A stretch of 43,350 bases of DNA from Candidatus Zixiibacteriota bacterium (GCA_020053015.1 JAGVNY010000018.1:1-43350), one strand, 5' to 3'; shown: positions 7,833-16,907, counted from the stretch's first letter. A program made the numbers and translations. The notes: generated by a model from the letters alone, not told the origin.

Positions 7833-8687
7833 ATGAAGGTTTCAATCGTCAGGTATATAGCGGGATTTAGGCAATTGCTCTGCATCGCAACTGTCTTGGC
7901 AATTGCAGCTTCACTGGTAGTTGGCTGCGGAGGAGGCGGTGACAAGAAGGAATCGGGTCAGACTCAGAAGACTTCCGGCGTGAGCCGCGAGTATTATGCT
8001 GACTGGATGAAGTACAAGAGCCGTGTGTTCGAGCTGCGCTGCCCGCCTCGGGAGGATATCCAGAATCGCCTTGAAGCCATCGGGAACAAGTGCGACGAGA
8101 TTGTGAGTCTCCTGTCGATGATGCTTCGAACCAGACCGCCTGAGCCGATCTATATGATGATCTTCCCGAACAGGACCGAGGCCGAAAACCTTCTGGGCCG
8201 CGAGTTGCCGTATGCCTCGAATGATACCATCTACTACGAGATCCTCGCGCCACTTGGCATTGGAATAACTGATCTGATGATGCATAAGGTTGCACCGAAC
8301 GGATCCCGTTTCGATTTCGTGAATGAGGGTTTCATGGCCCTTACTGACTATTCCGGTGAGAACTACCATGAGAATGTCCTTCAACATCTGGAGAACGGCA
8401 CTCTGTACTCGATGGACAGCCTGATTGACAATGAGACATATCGTCGGCTTGATTCACCGCGGAGGAGAGAACAGGCTGCTTCGTTTATCGGGTTTCTCAC
8501 ATACTATTACGGGTCAGGTCCGCTGGTCGGTCTTCTACGAGAGCAAATATCGGTCAATACGATACTGATGGTATCGACGAACAAGAATCTCGATGTTTTG
8601 GAGGGTGAGTGGAAGGCTGTCCTCCCCAAGCTCGCCAAGCCGCAGCCAGCGCAACCGGAAGATTCTGCAGGCACGGGGGGAGCTTGA
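7833..8687 (+). CDS. Lipoprotein with degenerate metallopeptidase-like outline
   Basis: A 284-residue protein with an N-terminal hydrophobic signal and lipobox LVVGC (C32), so it is predicted to be lipid-anchored. The start has GAGG upstream. The middle resembles gluzincin (peptidase MA-like) domains: a hydrophobic helix containing MMHKV where HExxH is expected, then NEGFMAL, which resembles the WLNEGLA segment holding the third zinc ligand. Because HExxH is not intact, catalysis is doubtful. The citryl-CoA-lyase-like gene starts two bases after its stop, so the two are cotranscribed, although their cellular locations should differ. Function unknown. Confidence 0.75.
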   Translation: MKVSIVRYIAGFRQLLCIATVLAIAASLVVGCGGGGDKKESGQTQKTSGVSREYYADWMKYKSRVFELRCPPREDIQNRLEAIGNKCDEIVSLLSMMLRTRPPEPIYMMIFPNRTEAENLLGRELPYASNDTIYYEILAPLGIGITDLMMHKVAPNGSRFDFVNEGFMALTDYSGENYHENVLQHLENGTLYSMDSLIDNETYRRLDSPRRREQAASFIGFLTYYYGSGPLVGLLREQISVNTILMVSTNKNLDVLEGEWKAVLPKLAKPQPAQPEDSAGTGGA

Positions 8688-8689
8688 TC

Positions 8690-9472
8690 ATGGCCGATGA
8701 GAAGTGGAAGAGCACGATAACTAATATCGGACCGGGAAAGATCGAAGTCCGGGGATATCCGATCGAGCAGTTGATGGAGCACAGGAGCTTCGCGGACGTC
8801 ATATTCCTTACGCTCAAAGGCGAATTGCCCGAACCGGCCGAAGCTGAGATGTTTGAAGCCATTCTTGTATCTTCTGTTGACCACGGTGTATCTCCTCCGT
8901 CTGTTCTCGGCGCTCGCAACAGCATCTCGGCAGGGAATGCTCTGAATGCAGCCGTTGCCGCAGGCATACTCTCTATCGGAGACGTGCACGGCGGAGCAAT
9001 CGAGCAGGCGGCAAGAATAATGCAGGAGTGGGTGCGCAAACCGGGTTCTCCGACAGAGCTTGCCCGACAGCTCGTCGATGAACTCACCGCGAAGAATCGG
9101 CGGATGCCGGGATACGGCCATAGGCTTCATTCCACAGACCCGCGAACCGTCAAGCTGTTCGAGAAGGCTGAGCGACTCAAGTTCAGCGGACGTCACATAG
9201 AGCTGTGCAAAGAGATCGAGAATGCATTGGAGGCGAAGTCGGGCAAGAGGCTTCCAATCAATGTTGACGGCGCTATCGCGGCGGTTACGTCCGACATGGG
9301 CTTCGACTACCGCCTCGGCAAGGGGTTCTTCATACTCAGCAGAACAGTCGGGCTGATAGCTCATGCATTCGAGGAGTGGACAACGCAGCGTCCGATGCGC
9401 AAGCTCGGCGACACGAATTGCGAGTACATCGGACCTGCAAGAAGAGACGTCGGTTCGACGGACGAATCCTGA
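8690..9472 (+). CDS. Citryl-CoA lyase / short citrate-synthase-like protein
   Basis: A 260-residue protein of the citrate synthase superfamily, far shorter than typical citrate synthases (about 370-430 residues) and of the size of citryl-CoA lyases. Three active-site regions are present: DHG (H65), GYGHR (H144) and NVDGA (D193), plus the nearby DVHGGA segment. Citryl-CoA lyase splits citryl-CoA into acetyl-CoA and oxaloacetate, in the two-step citrate cleavage of the reductive TCA cycle. The ATG at 8690 follows GGGGGAG by about eight bases; a start at 8609 would run inside the lipoprotein gene. No citryl-CoA synthetase gene is nearby, so the physiological reaction is uncertain. Confidence 0.8.
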   Translation: MADEKWKSTITNIGPGKIEVRGYPIEQLMEHRSFADVIFLTLKGELPEPAEAEMFEAILVSSVDHGVSPPSVLGARNSISAGNALNAAVAAGILSIGDVHGGAIEQAARIMQEWVRKPGSPTELARQLVDELTAKNRRMPGYGHRLHSTDPRTVKLFEKAERLKFSGRHIELCKEIENALEAKSGKRLPINVDGAIAAVTSDMGFDYRLGKGFFILSRTVGLIAHAFEEWTTQRPMRKLGDTNCEYIGPARRDVGSTDES

Positions 9473-9714
9473 TTTCGATTGGCCGCCCCTTCTTTTCGTT
9501 GCCGCAGTGCGGCGTCGGCTTCTCTGCCCATCGCAAATGAGCCGCGATTCGAAACACTTCTTAAAGTCTCAACGCTTGATCGAAGAATAGTCAATCACAC
9601 GAAAGATATTGCGGTTCTGATTCGCTCGCGCTTTTATACCGGTGGCCTGGGCAATGCTGCGCCTCACTCGGACGTGGATTTCCGGGACTCTGTACCAATG
9701 GGAACTTGATCGAC

Positions 9715-12453
9715 ATGAAGTCGCGATATCCGGACATTGTTACTGCTTCGCTCAAGCGAAACATACAGCTCGGCGTCCGTATGGAGGTGTCGACGCTCAC
9801 CTGTCGGACTTATCAGTATATGATGAAGAAGGCAGAGCGACCGCTGACGCTGACGAAGATGGCAGGCAGAGAACGATCCAAGAACCAGATCCAGTGGCAG
9901 ATATTCTCCGAACTTGTTGCGGGCAAGCCGCTGGTTGTCTTCTCGATAGTGGAACTGGAGGATTTCTGGCCGGCAGACCTTCTGGCGGAGTATGTCGAGA
10001 AAAACAAGCGGCTCGTCATAGAGCTTTCGGAGACAGCGAGGCTGTTCATACCTGGCAGGTCTTTCCGCAGTCTTTCGGCAATGAGCGAGTTCCTTGCCGG
10101 TCTCTCTCAGGATGATTCGGACGGCAAGTCGGGTGATGACGAAATCCTCAGCGTGTTCGAGCGCATGGTCTCATATATCGCGGGACTCGACCTGAGATCC
10201 CGGGCAGACATCGCAGCGTTTCTCGCATTCGATCACCCGGCTGTGGCTGACCTTCTTGCAAGGACATCCGATCTTGTTGTCCGAAGGAAGATCCCCACGT
10301 TCCGTCCACCGGACAACGTGCACACATCGGTCTCTTCAGAGGCCGGAGACGTTGCCGTGCTGTCTGACGACAGTATTCGTCACGTCTTCTCGGCCGACGG
10401 TCCTGCACAGAGATTCGTGGCGGGATTCGAGACTCGTCCGGAGCAAGTGAAGTTCGCACTCCATTTCACGCGCGCTCTCAAGCGAGAGGAGTACTTCCTT
10501 GCCGAAGCTGGAACGGGGACAGGCAAATCGCTTGCCTATCTGGTTCCGGCGCTGCTTTACTATCTCGAGTCCGGATCGAGCGTTGTGGTGTCGACCCACA
10601 CGCGGAATCTTCAGAACCAGTTGTTCTACAAAGACCTCGTGCAGGCACAGGAATTGGTCGGTCGAGCAGTATCAAACGTGCTCCTGAAAGGCCGATCGAA
10701 TTATCTTTGTCTGCTCCGAATGCACATTACGCGCGCAAATGCCTCGCATCTTTTCGATTCCCGACAGCTTTCCGAGCTTGCGTCGGTGTTGATCTGGAAA
10801 GACCTCACTCAATCCGGCGATCTGTCGGAGCTGGAGGGTGTCTCCGTGAAGGTCAGACGCGAAATCGAGTGCGATCCCGGATTCTGCCCCGCCTCACTGT
10901 GTGCCCATTACTCGAAGTGCTTCTTCTTCAGGGTCAGGCGAGAAGCCGCGAAGGCGAAGCTGACGGTGACAAACCACGCTCTCTTCTTTTCCGACCTTGT
11001 CGCAGAATCGGAGATATTCGGAAAGCCGGGAGTGGTCATATTCGACGAGGCACATCAGATAGAGCGGGTCGCAACCGACGGTCTCACTGGAGAGCTGTCT
11101 CGGTCTTCCTTCTCGACTCTCTTCGCGCCGCTCGAGTCGACCGACCCGGCTGTGCCAGACAGGCTGTCGAATCTGATCGGGTTGAGAGTCCGGCAGTGCG
11201 ATGATGCGGATTTGTGTGATGCCATCAGAGAAACGGGCAAGAAGTGCCGCGAACTTGTCTCGGAAGTTAGCCGCATCGAGAACAGCATATTCACGACTAT
11301 TGAGCGGTTTGCTTCAGAGCGCAAGCTCATTGCCTCTTCGTATTCGCTTCGGGAGAGGCTTACACCTGGACATGACTTGCTTAAACGAGTCGCCCCGGCG
11401 CTGAGTCAGTTGTACTCTGCTCTCGAAGCTCTGTCTGCACGACTGTCCAGGTTGTTGCACGGGGTAGACTCGGGAGAGCTAATTGACTCCGAAATCGTCG
11501 AGTCCGAGTCTGTGCAGAGTGTCGCAAGGGGCGTTGCCAGTTATCAGACTCTCGTAGCCAATCTTGCAAACCATCAGGATACGAACTGGGTCAGATGGCT
11601 CGAGATTTCGCCGTCGGGCTGGCATTCAATGAAGCTTGCTCCGGTGGAGATTGGAGACTTGCTCAACAAGCTCGTGTACGAGAAGTACCCCAGGTTGGCC
11701 ATGACCTCAGCGACCATGACCGTCGAAGGGGATTTCACTTTTCTGGAAGAGAGGCTTGGACTCGACAAAGTCAACTCAGATCGGAAGCGGAGAGTGTCAC
11801 TCTCGAGTTCGTTCGACTTCAGAACCCAGATGCGACTGATCTGTACTGCATATCTTCCGTCGCCCAAGATGGATCATTACGGCAAAATGCTCTCCAAATT
11901 TCTGCGGCAGCTTTTCAGGCACTACGAACGCAGCACGATGGCGCTCTTTACGTCATATCAGGCGATGGAAAGCGTTGCGCTCGATCTTGGCCACGAGTTC
12001 CCGCGACTCGTAAGGCAGGACAGTTCCGACTCCGCCGACCGCGCTCTGAATGAGTTCATCAAACTGAAGCCTGCAATCCTCTTTGGAACCGAGAGTTTCT
12101 GGCAGGGCGTGGATCTGCCAGGGGAGCTTCTGGAGATACTCGTTATTACGAGGCTGCCTTTCTCGGTTCCTGGCGATCCGATTGACACCGCGAGGATGGA
12201 GCTTGTGGAGAAGAAGGGCGCGAACTCGTTCGCAACATACTCGCTTCCCGCGGCAGTGATCAGATTCAAGCAGGGATTCGGGCGACTGATACGCACTCGA
12301 TCGGACCGCGGGGTCGTGATCGTAACCGACAATCGTCTGGTCAAATCGAACTTCGGGCAGGTCTTCCTGAATTCGGTCCCCGCGGAGGCTGTGATAGCAT
12401 CGAGCTGGGATGAGGTGCAGGGGGCGATAGATGGGGTGCTATCAAGATTGTAG
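9715..12453 (+). CDS. DinG-family ATP-dependent helicase with Fe-S domain
   Basis: A 912-residue superfamily 2 helicase of the DinG/XPD group. Walker A AEAGTGTGKS lies at 263-272. The Fe-S domain cysteines are C332 and the cluster at 386-402. The DEAH box is at 444-447, a TSATMT motif follows, and the arginine-rich motif VI QGFGRLIRT begins at residue 853. The N-terminal 150 residues resemble the tail of a DnaQ-type exonuclease domain (PLVVFS, ARLFIPG) but lack a DxE metal motif, so that domain looks non-catalytic. The ATG at 9715 is chosen over a TTG at 9706; neither has a clear ribosome-binding site. The likely role is unwinding DNA or R-loop structures during repair. Confidence 0.9.
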   Translation: MKSRYPDIVTASLKRNIQLGVRMEVSTLTCRTYQYMMKKAERPLTLTKMAGRERSKNQIQWQIFSELVAGKPLVVFSIVELEDFWPADLLAEYVEKNKRLVIELSETARLFIPGRSFRSLSAMSEFLAGLSQDDSDGKSGDDEILSVFERMVSYIAGLDLRSRADIAAFLAFDHPAVADLLARTSDLVVRRKIPTFRPPDNVHTSVSSEAGDVAVLSDDSIRHVFSADGPAQRFVAGFETRPEQVKFALHFTRALKREEYFLAEAGTGTGKSLAYLVPALLYYLESGSSVVVSTHTRNLQNQLFYKDLVQAQELVGRAVSNVLLKGRSNYLCLLRMHITRANASHLFDSRQLSELASVLIWKDLTQSGDLSELEGVSVKVRREIECDPGFCPASLCAHYSKCFFFRVRREAAKAKLTVTNHALFFSDLVAESEIFGKPGVVIFDEAHQIERVATDGLTGELSRSSFSTLFAPLESTDPAVPDRLSNLIGLRVRQCDDADLCDAIRETGKKCRELVSEVSRIENSIFTTIERFASERKLIASSYSLRERLTPGHDLLKRVAPALSQLYSALEALSARLSRLLHGVDSGELIDSEIVESESVQSVARGVASYQTLVANLANHQDTNWVRWLEISPSGWHSMKLAPVEIGDLLNKLVYEKYPRLAMTSATMTVEGDFTFLEERLGLDKVNSDRKRRVSLSSSFDFRTQMRLICTAYLPSPKMDHYGKMLSKFLRQLFRHYERSTMALFTSYQAMESVALDLGHEFPRLVRQDSSDSADRALNEFIKLKPAILFGTESFWQGVDLPGELLEILVITRLPFSVPGDPIDTARMELVEKKGANSFATYSLPAAVIRFKQGFGRLIRTRSDRGVVIVTDNRLVKSNFGQVFLNSVPAEAVIASSWDEVQGAIDGVLSRL

Positions 12454-12457
12454 ATTT

Positions 12458-12492
12458 GTGGTTGGCATACGTCCCGTGCGCCAACGGTGGCA
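12458..12492. repeat. 35-bp direct repeat, copy 1
   Basis: Begins GTGGTTGGC and ends GCCAACGGTGGCA. It differs from copy 2 at one base (A versus G) and can fold by pairing GTTGGC with GCCAAC. Confidence 0.85.
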
Positions 12493-12568
12493 GACGAGGG
12501 CATCCGCTACTCGCGAGTCGTGGCTCGATCCCTTCAGAGCTTTCTGGATTCCGGCTTGCAGGCTTGTT

Positions 12569-12603
12569 GTGGTTGGCGTACGTCCCGTGCGCCAACGGTG
12601 GCA
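12569..12603. repeat. 35-bp direct repeat, copy 2
   Basis: Starts 111 bases after copy 1 and carries the same GTTGGC/GCCAAC self-complementary ends. Its last bases merge into the CTACG-tailed palindrome at 12600. Confidence 0.85.
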
Positions 12604-12652
12604 ATCCCGTCCTTCCTTCGTCAGGGTCTTCGACAAGAGGGATTGAGCTACG
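12600..12652. repeat. CTACG-tailed inverted repeat (long loop)
   Basis: The left arm GGCAATCCC (12600-12608) pairs with GGGATTGAG (12639-12647) with one weak end pair, followed by CTACG. The 30-base loop is almost identical to that of the element at 39920-39970, 27 kb away. Confidence 0.75.
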
Positions 12653-12766
12653 AAGGCTCACGCGCTCGTGCGGGTTGCGACATTTTCCTAAGATTTCGCT
12701 TGCGGATTCAGCACTATCGCAGGAATATCGTCTATTGGAATGGGTATAAATCATTGGAGGATGCAA

Positions 12767-12973
12767 ATGATAGACCCGAATCGCATACTGTCCTACATCA
12801 CGATCTCCGTCATCCTGCTGTTCGGGATTGCAGTAATGAGCGGAATCTACTTCGACTTCCCCGCCAAATACAGGATTGCGATAGGTGTGATGGTTGGACT
12901 GTATGTGCTTGCAAGAGTCTATCTTCTGTTTCGCGGAGCGAGACCGAAGTCCATGATCAAATACAAGGATTAG
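12767..12973 (+). CDS. Small two-helix membrane protein
   Basis: A 68-residue protein with two predicted transmembrane helices (about 9-27 and 36-55) and a basic C-terminal tail. GGAGG at 12756-12760 is six bases before the ATG at 12767 and only abuts the ATG at 12761, so the later start is chosen. It precedes the TPR/ExbB/ExbD/TonB cluster on the same strand, but a strong promoter lies between them, so it may be a separate unit or have a second promoter downstream. No family recognised. Confidence 0.65.
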   Translation: MIDPNRILSYITISVILLFGIAVMSGIYFDFPAKYRIAIGVMVGLYVLARVYLLFRGARPKSMIKYKD

Positions 12974-13010
12974 GCAGCGTATGATCGCGAATACCTACAC
13001 TCAAAAAGCC

Positions 13011-13039
13011 TTGACTTGGTGGAGAAGGTTATATATTTA
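13011..13039 (+). promoter_or_regulatory. Candidate promoter of the Ton operon
   Basis: TTGACT at 13011-13016 is followed after 17 bases by TATTTA (13034-13039); TATATT at 13032-13037 gives an alternative 15-base spacing. It is located about 60 bases before the TPR gene start. Confidence 0.6.
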
Positions 13040-13096
13040 TACCTTCTTACTGAGGGCTTGGCAAGCCTGCGTTTGGCGAGAGAAAGAGGACATCAA

Positions 13097-14881
13097 ATGA
13101 CATTCTTAAGATCGGCTCTGTGTGCTTTGCTGCTGGTCGTGCTGCTACCGGTGCAGGCTTCTGTCCGAGCGGAAGAAGTACCCGCAGAATTGCAGAAACT
13201 CTACGAACAAGGGAAGTTCGAGACTGCAATCCAGAAAGCCATGGCCGAGATGGAGAAGTACAAGCGGTCCGAGGAGTATCCGTACTTCGTGGGAACTTGC
13301 TATGAGAAGATGCTTAACTTCAAGAAAGCCGAGGAGTTCTACCGGCGGGCGCTTTACCTGAAGGGAAGCCACTTGCCGACTCTCTACAGACTCGGGAAGA
13401 TTCTGGTTCAGGATTCCACGAAGGCGGATGAGGCAAAGGCCTTTTTCGAGGAAGGTCTTAAGAGGGCGAAGAAGAACCCAGAGAAGGCTATGTTCGAAGA
13501 TGGTCTTGGGCTGTACTACCTTGCGCTGAAGAACTACAGCGAGGCGAACAAGAAGTTTCTCACCGCCCAATTCCTTGATCCGACCGATTGCGATTATCCG
13601 ATGCATCTTGGCGATGCCAATTACGAGAAAGGCGCTTACGCACTTGCAATTACCTCATATAACAAGGTGCTCGCTGACTGCGACTCCCTCAACGCAGAGG
13701 TGCATTTCAGGCTTGGACGATCCTATTTGACTCAGAAGAAGTACTCTGAGTCGCTGCAGGGGCTTGGTAATGCAATCAGGCTCGATTCGGCATATGTCGA
13801 GGCTTACAAGCTTGCTGGCAAGATATTCATTCTTGCCGCGATGTCCGCCCAGAATGATCAGGCGCTTGCTGTCGAGAATTACAAGAACGGCATCTGGATG
13901 TTTCGGAAATATATCGAGCTGACCGACGAGACCGGAGAGGCGAACTACTATCTGGCGAAGGCATACGGTGCGCTCGGCTATCAGGACAGCGCTTCTGCGC
14001 ACTTCAACGCAGCGGTTGAGGCCGGCTACGCGAGGACTGATCTGTTGCTCGATCAAGGACGGTCGCTGGTCAAGTCCGGGCAATATGACCAAGCGGTGGA
14101 AGCATTCAATTCATACGAGCAGGGTCTGCTTTTGGAGGATCCGAATTACACCTGGACGGCGGAGGATGCTCCGCTGTTTGTCGAGCGAGCAAGGGCTTAC
14201 TCTGCCATGAAGGATTCATTGTCGCTTGTAAAGGCGTCTGCGGATTATGACCGCGCGTGGCAGCTTGATTCCACTGATGTTTCACTGCTGAGCGATATTG
14301 GCTTCAACTACTATTATCTCGGGAAGTTCGACTCTACGTATTACTGGAATGCGCTTAATATCTTCGAACGCAAGATTTCGATTGATTCGACGAATGAGAA
14401 ATCGTGGCTGAACGCGGCATATGCGTTGATGAGATTGAAGGACTGGGACAAGACGGCGCAGTACCTCAAGAAGGCCACGGAGATAAATCCGACGAATTGC
14501 TCGGTCAACAAGATGATTGCCTCCAGCCTTTCTCAACAGAAGAAGTTCACCGAAAGCCGCGAATACTACCGCAAGTGGGCGGAGTGTGATTCGGTGTCGT
14601 ATGAACCGGAGAAATGGATAGGGTTCACGTACCTTACATCCACGCCTCCGGACAGCAAGTCTGCGCTTCCCCATTTGCTGAAGGCATCGGAGAAGCTGCT
14701 TGCATCAGGCACGCCCGAGTGCGAGGACGTAGACCTCGCCACGTGGATCGCGCAGGCCTACACGCTTGAGAAGAAATACAACGAATCTATGAATTGGATA
14801 AAGAGGGGTCTCAAGTGCGACCCCACCTCCAAGACCCTGACTGATCTCAAGAAGAGCATCGAGGATCAGGAGGAGTTGTAG
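13097..14881 (+). CDS. Secreted TPR-repeat protein of the Ton operon
   Basis: A 594-residue protein with an N-terminal signal peptide (hydrophobic LCALLLVVLL stretch ending near AEE) and tetratricopeptide repeats through nearly all of the mature chain, recognisable from repeating pairs such as Y...G...A...Y..AL. The ATG at 13097 follows AGAGGA; the longer in-frame start at 13016 lies upstream, overlapping the promoter. TPR domains bind other proteins, and the position ahead of ExbB/ExbD/TonB suggests a periplasmic partner or assembly factor for this energy-transducing system. Its ligand is unknown. Confidence 0.88.
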   Translation: MTFLRSALCALLLVVLLPVQASVRAEEVPAELQKLYEQGKFETAIQKAMAEMEKYKRSEEYPYFVGTCYEKMLNFKKAEEFYRRALYLKGSHLPTLYRLGKILVQDSTKADEAKAFFEEGLKRAKKNPEKAMFEDGLGLYYLALKNYSEANKKFLTAQFLDPTDCDYPMHLGDANYEKGAYALAITSYNKVLADCDSLNAEVHFRLGRSYLTQKKYSESLQGLGNAIRLDSAYVEAYKLAGKIFILAAMSAQNDQALAVENYKNGIWMFRKYIELTDETGEANYYLAKAYGALGYQDSASAHFNAAVEAGYARTDLLLDQGRSLVKSGQYDQAVEAFNSYEQGLLLEDPNYTWTAEDAPLFVERARAYSAMKDSLSLVKASADYDRAWQLDSTDVSLLSDIGFNYYYLGKFDSTYYWNALNIFERKISIDSTNEKSWLNAAYALMRLKDWDKTAQYLKKATEINPTNCSVNKMIASSLSQQKKFTESREYYRKWAECDSVSYEPEKWIGFTYLTSTPPDSKSALPHLLKASEKLLASGTPECEDVDLATWIAQAYTLEKKYNESMNWIKRGLKCDPTSKTLTDLKKSIEDQEEL

Positions 14882-14902
14882 AGGGTAACGAAAGAAGCGT
14901 TT

Positions 14903-15631
14903 ATGGCAAAAAACGAACAGAAAGATGCAGCCTCTGAAGGATCGGATCTGAGATACCGCTATATTGGGTTCGAGGTTTACGGTCCCAAGATCGACGAGTT
15001 TTTCAAGTCCGATCAAGAGCGCCGCGAGTACCAGAGCAGGGTAGAGGAGTATGCCAAGACTCACTATTCGCCGTTGCGCAGTGGCACTGCCGTGCAGGCG
15101 GCGTTGCTCACGAAGCTTGATCGGCTCGTGCTGACGCTTACTTCGATTGGATTGATCATCGGCGGGATACTCCCGTGGTTTTCTGTCAGCTCGGTGTACG
15201 GAAGTTTCAATGTACTCGGATTGACCGCGTTTCTGTCAATCTCTCGATTCTCGGGAATCCTCAGCCAATTTTCGGGAATGATCTCCACGCTGGCGTACGT
15301 CTTCTCGATTCTGGCTCTTGCTGGCGCAGTCTTCGGCGTGCTTACTCTACTTTCCTTGTACGCGAAATCGAAATCACCCGAGTCCGCATTCCCGCGACTC
15401 AAGAGAATCCTGCTCTGGCAGTACATTCCGCTCGTTGCATGGTTTGTGCTCGCGATCTACTTGATCGTGGGGATCGAGATTCCCTTTGGCGAGGCGATTT
15501 CGGACATCTACATGATTAAGGGTCTTGGGCCGAAGTTCAACATTGGGACTTTCTGGGCGATCGCTCAGCCCGGGATGTGGTTGACGATTTGTGCGCTCAT
15601 CATAAATGCCGTGAAGTCAAACGAACTGTGA
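14903..15631 (+). CDS. Four-helix inner-membrane protein of unknown function
   Basis: A 242-residue protein with a charged, soluble N-terminal segment of about 70 residues and four predicted membrane helices (about 75-95, 120-148, 168-195 and 215-237). The start lies 21 nt after the TPR stop; the ribosome-binding site is weak (AAAGAAG). No family recognised. It lies between the TPR protein and ExbB in the Ton-type cluster, so a role in the same envelope complex is the simplest guess. Confidence 0.8.
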   Translation: MAKNEQKDAASEGSDLRYRYIGFEVYGPKIDEFFKSDQERREYQSRVEEYAKTHYSPLRSGTAVQAALLTKLDRLVLTLTSIGLIIGGILPWFSVSSVYGSFNVLGLTAFLSISRFSGILSQFSGMISTLAYVFSILALAGAVFGVLTLLSLYAKSKSPESAFPRLKRILLWQYIPLVAWFVLAIYLIVGIEIPFGEAISDIYMIKGLGPKFNIGTFWAIAQPGMWLTICALIINAVKSNEL

Positions 15632-15692
15632 GATGAAATCAGATGCTCTGGGTTGAATATAGGAATCTTAAGAATTTCGGAGGAGATGCACT

Positions 15693-16418
15693 GTGAAACA
15701 AGGTGTATTCGTAACGATCGTGCTTGTGGTAGCTCTGGTTGTGGGGTTTGTGGTCTGGTCGCAGCTTCCTGAGTACCTGCAGAAAGGTGGCCCGCTCGTG
15801 GCCATTCTGATAGCCCTGTCCGTTATGCTCGTGGCGTTCATTGCCGAGAGGATTATCTCACTGAACAAGGCGAAGGGGAAAGCCTCCGTGCAGTCGTTCT
15901 TCAAGAAGGTTGTAACAATGGTGCAGGGTGGCGACTATGACGGCGCCCTTGCGACTTGTGACAAGCAGCGCGGTTCGTGCGCGAACGTGCTTCGGGCTGG
16001 CATCGATAGATATCGCCAGGTAAAGGACACCAACACCGCTTCGGAGAAGAAGCTCGAGGAGACACAGAGAGCGATTGAAGAGGCAAATGCTCTGGAAGTT
16101 CCACTGCTTGAGCGCAATCTGATCGCTCTGTCGACGATTGCTTCCATTGCGACGATGGTCGGTTTGCTGGGCACCACGATCGGCATGATCCGTGCATTTG
16201 CTGCCACTGGCCACGCGTCCGGAGGCGTGATCGACGCTACCTCGCTGGCAACCGGCATTTCCGAAGCGCTCGTGAACACGGCTGGCGGTCTTTTTGACGC
16301 GATTATCGGGATCGTTGCGTACAATTATTTTGTTAACAAAGTAGACAGCTTCAACTACACGGTGGATGAGGCCTCGTATGAGATTCTCCAGCTCATCAAG
16401 GCCAAAGAGGCGAAGTAA
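15693..16418 (+). CDS. exbB: ExbB/TolQ-family proton channel protein
   Basis: A 241-residue MotA/TolQ/ExbB-family protein. Two N-terminal hydrophobic segments (about 5-23 and 33-52) are followed by a cytoplasmic region and two helices (about 131-160 and 175-205). The ATMVGLLGTTIGMI and ISEALVNTAGG segments are characteristic of ExbB channel helices. The start is GTG, seven bases after GGAGGAG. With ExbD it uses the proton gradient to energise TonB. The next gene starts three bases after its stop. Confidence 0.92.
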   Translation: MKQGVFVTIVLVVALVVGFVVWSQLPEYLQKGGPLVAILIALSVMLVAFIAERIISLNKAKGKASVQSFFKKVVTMVQGGDYDGALATCDKQRGSCANVLRAGIDRYRQVKDTNTASEKKLEETQRAIEEANALEVPLLERNLIALSTIASIATMVGLLGTTIGMIRAFAATGHASGGVIDATSLATGISEALVNTAGGLFDAIIGIVAYNYFVNKVDSFNYTVDEASYEILQLIKAKEAK

Positions 16419-16421
16419 GTC

Positions 16422-16907
16422 ATGAAGATCAAAAAGAAACGGAGAGTGTCCGTCAGGCTGGACATGACACCGATGGTTGACATCGGGTTTCTCCTTCTCA
16501 TATTCTACATGGCCACCACTCAGTTCAAGCCACCGGAGAAGAAGGAAGTGACGCTTCCGTCGTCTCATTCGCAGATCAACCTACCCGAAAAGGGCAAGAT
16601 CTTGGTTACTGTGACAGAGCAGGATTCTGTCTTCATAGAGTACGTCGTGATGCAGAAAGAGATCATCGACGGAGAAGAAATCATGATTCCGGTCTACACC
16701 GACGAAAGCGTACAGGCTACGGTGGTGGGTGGTACAGTTCAGCAGATTCGTTCCCAGTCGGGCGACAACATGCGGGCCATGTTGATCATCAAGGCCGACA
16801 AGAATGTCAAGTTCGGAACGATGCAGAAAATCATGGATTCGCTCAAGGAGTACAATCTTCGGACATTCCAGATTGTAACTGAGTTTGAATCTGAGCAGCA
16901 AACATAG
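16422..16907 (+). CDS. exbD: ExbD/TolR-family protein 1
   Basis: A 161-residue ExbD/TolR protein with a basic N-terminus, one transmembrane helix carrying the essential aspartate in MTPMVDIGF (D20), and a periplasmic domain. It is longer than many ExbD proteins because of an insertion near residues 75-100, which contains a glutamate- and isoleucine-rich segment. It works with ExbB to pass proton-driven motion to TonB. The ribosome-binding site is weak, but the three-base spacing after ExbB suggests translational coupling. Confidence 0.92.
   Translation: MKIKKKRRVSVRLDMTPMVDIGFLLLIFYMATTQFKPPEKKEVTLPSSHSQINLPEKGKILVTVTEQDSVFIEYVVMQKEIIDGEEIMIPVYTDESVQATVVGGTVQQIRSQSGDNMRAMLIIKADKNVKFGTMQKIMDSLKEYNLRTFQIVTEFESEQQT

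Larger units (their letters stand above)
12454..12766. other. Intergenic repeat cluster, 313 bp
   Basis: Between the helicase and the small membrane protein lie two copies of a 35-bp direct repeat and one GTC...GAC/CTACG-type palindrome, listed separately. Open frames through it are low-complexity translations of these repeats and are not accepted as genes. Confidence 0.7.

Noticed and set aside
9479-9709. Possible 76-residue gene before the helicase, or a frameshifted helicase N-terminus
   Set aside because: No exonuclease motif in any frame here and no ribosome-binding site; treated as non-coding.
12458-12603. CRISPR-like repeats
   Set aside because: Only two copies, one irregular spacer, and no cas genes.
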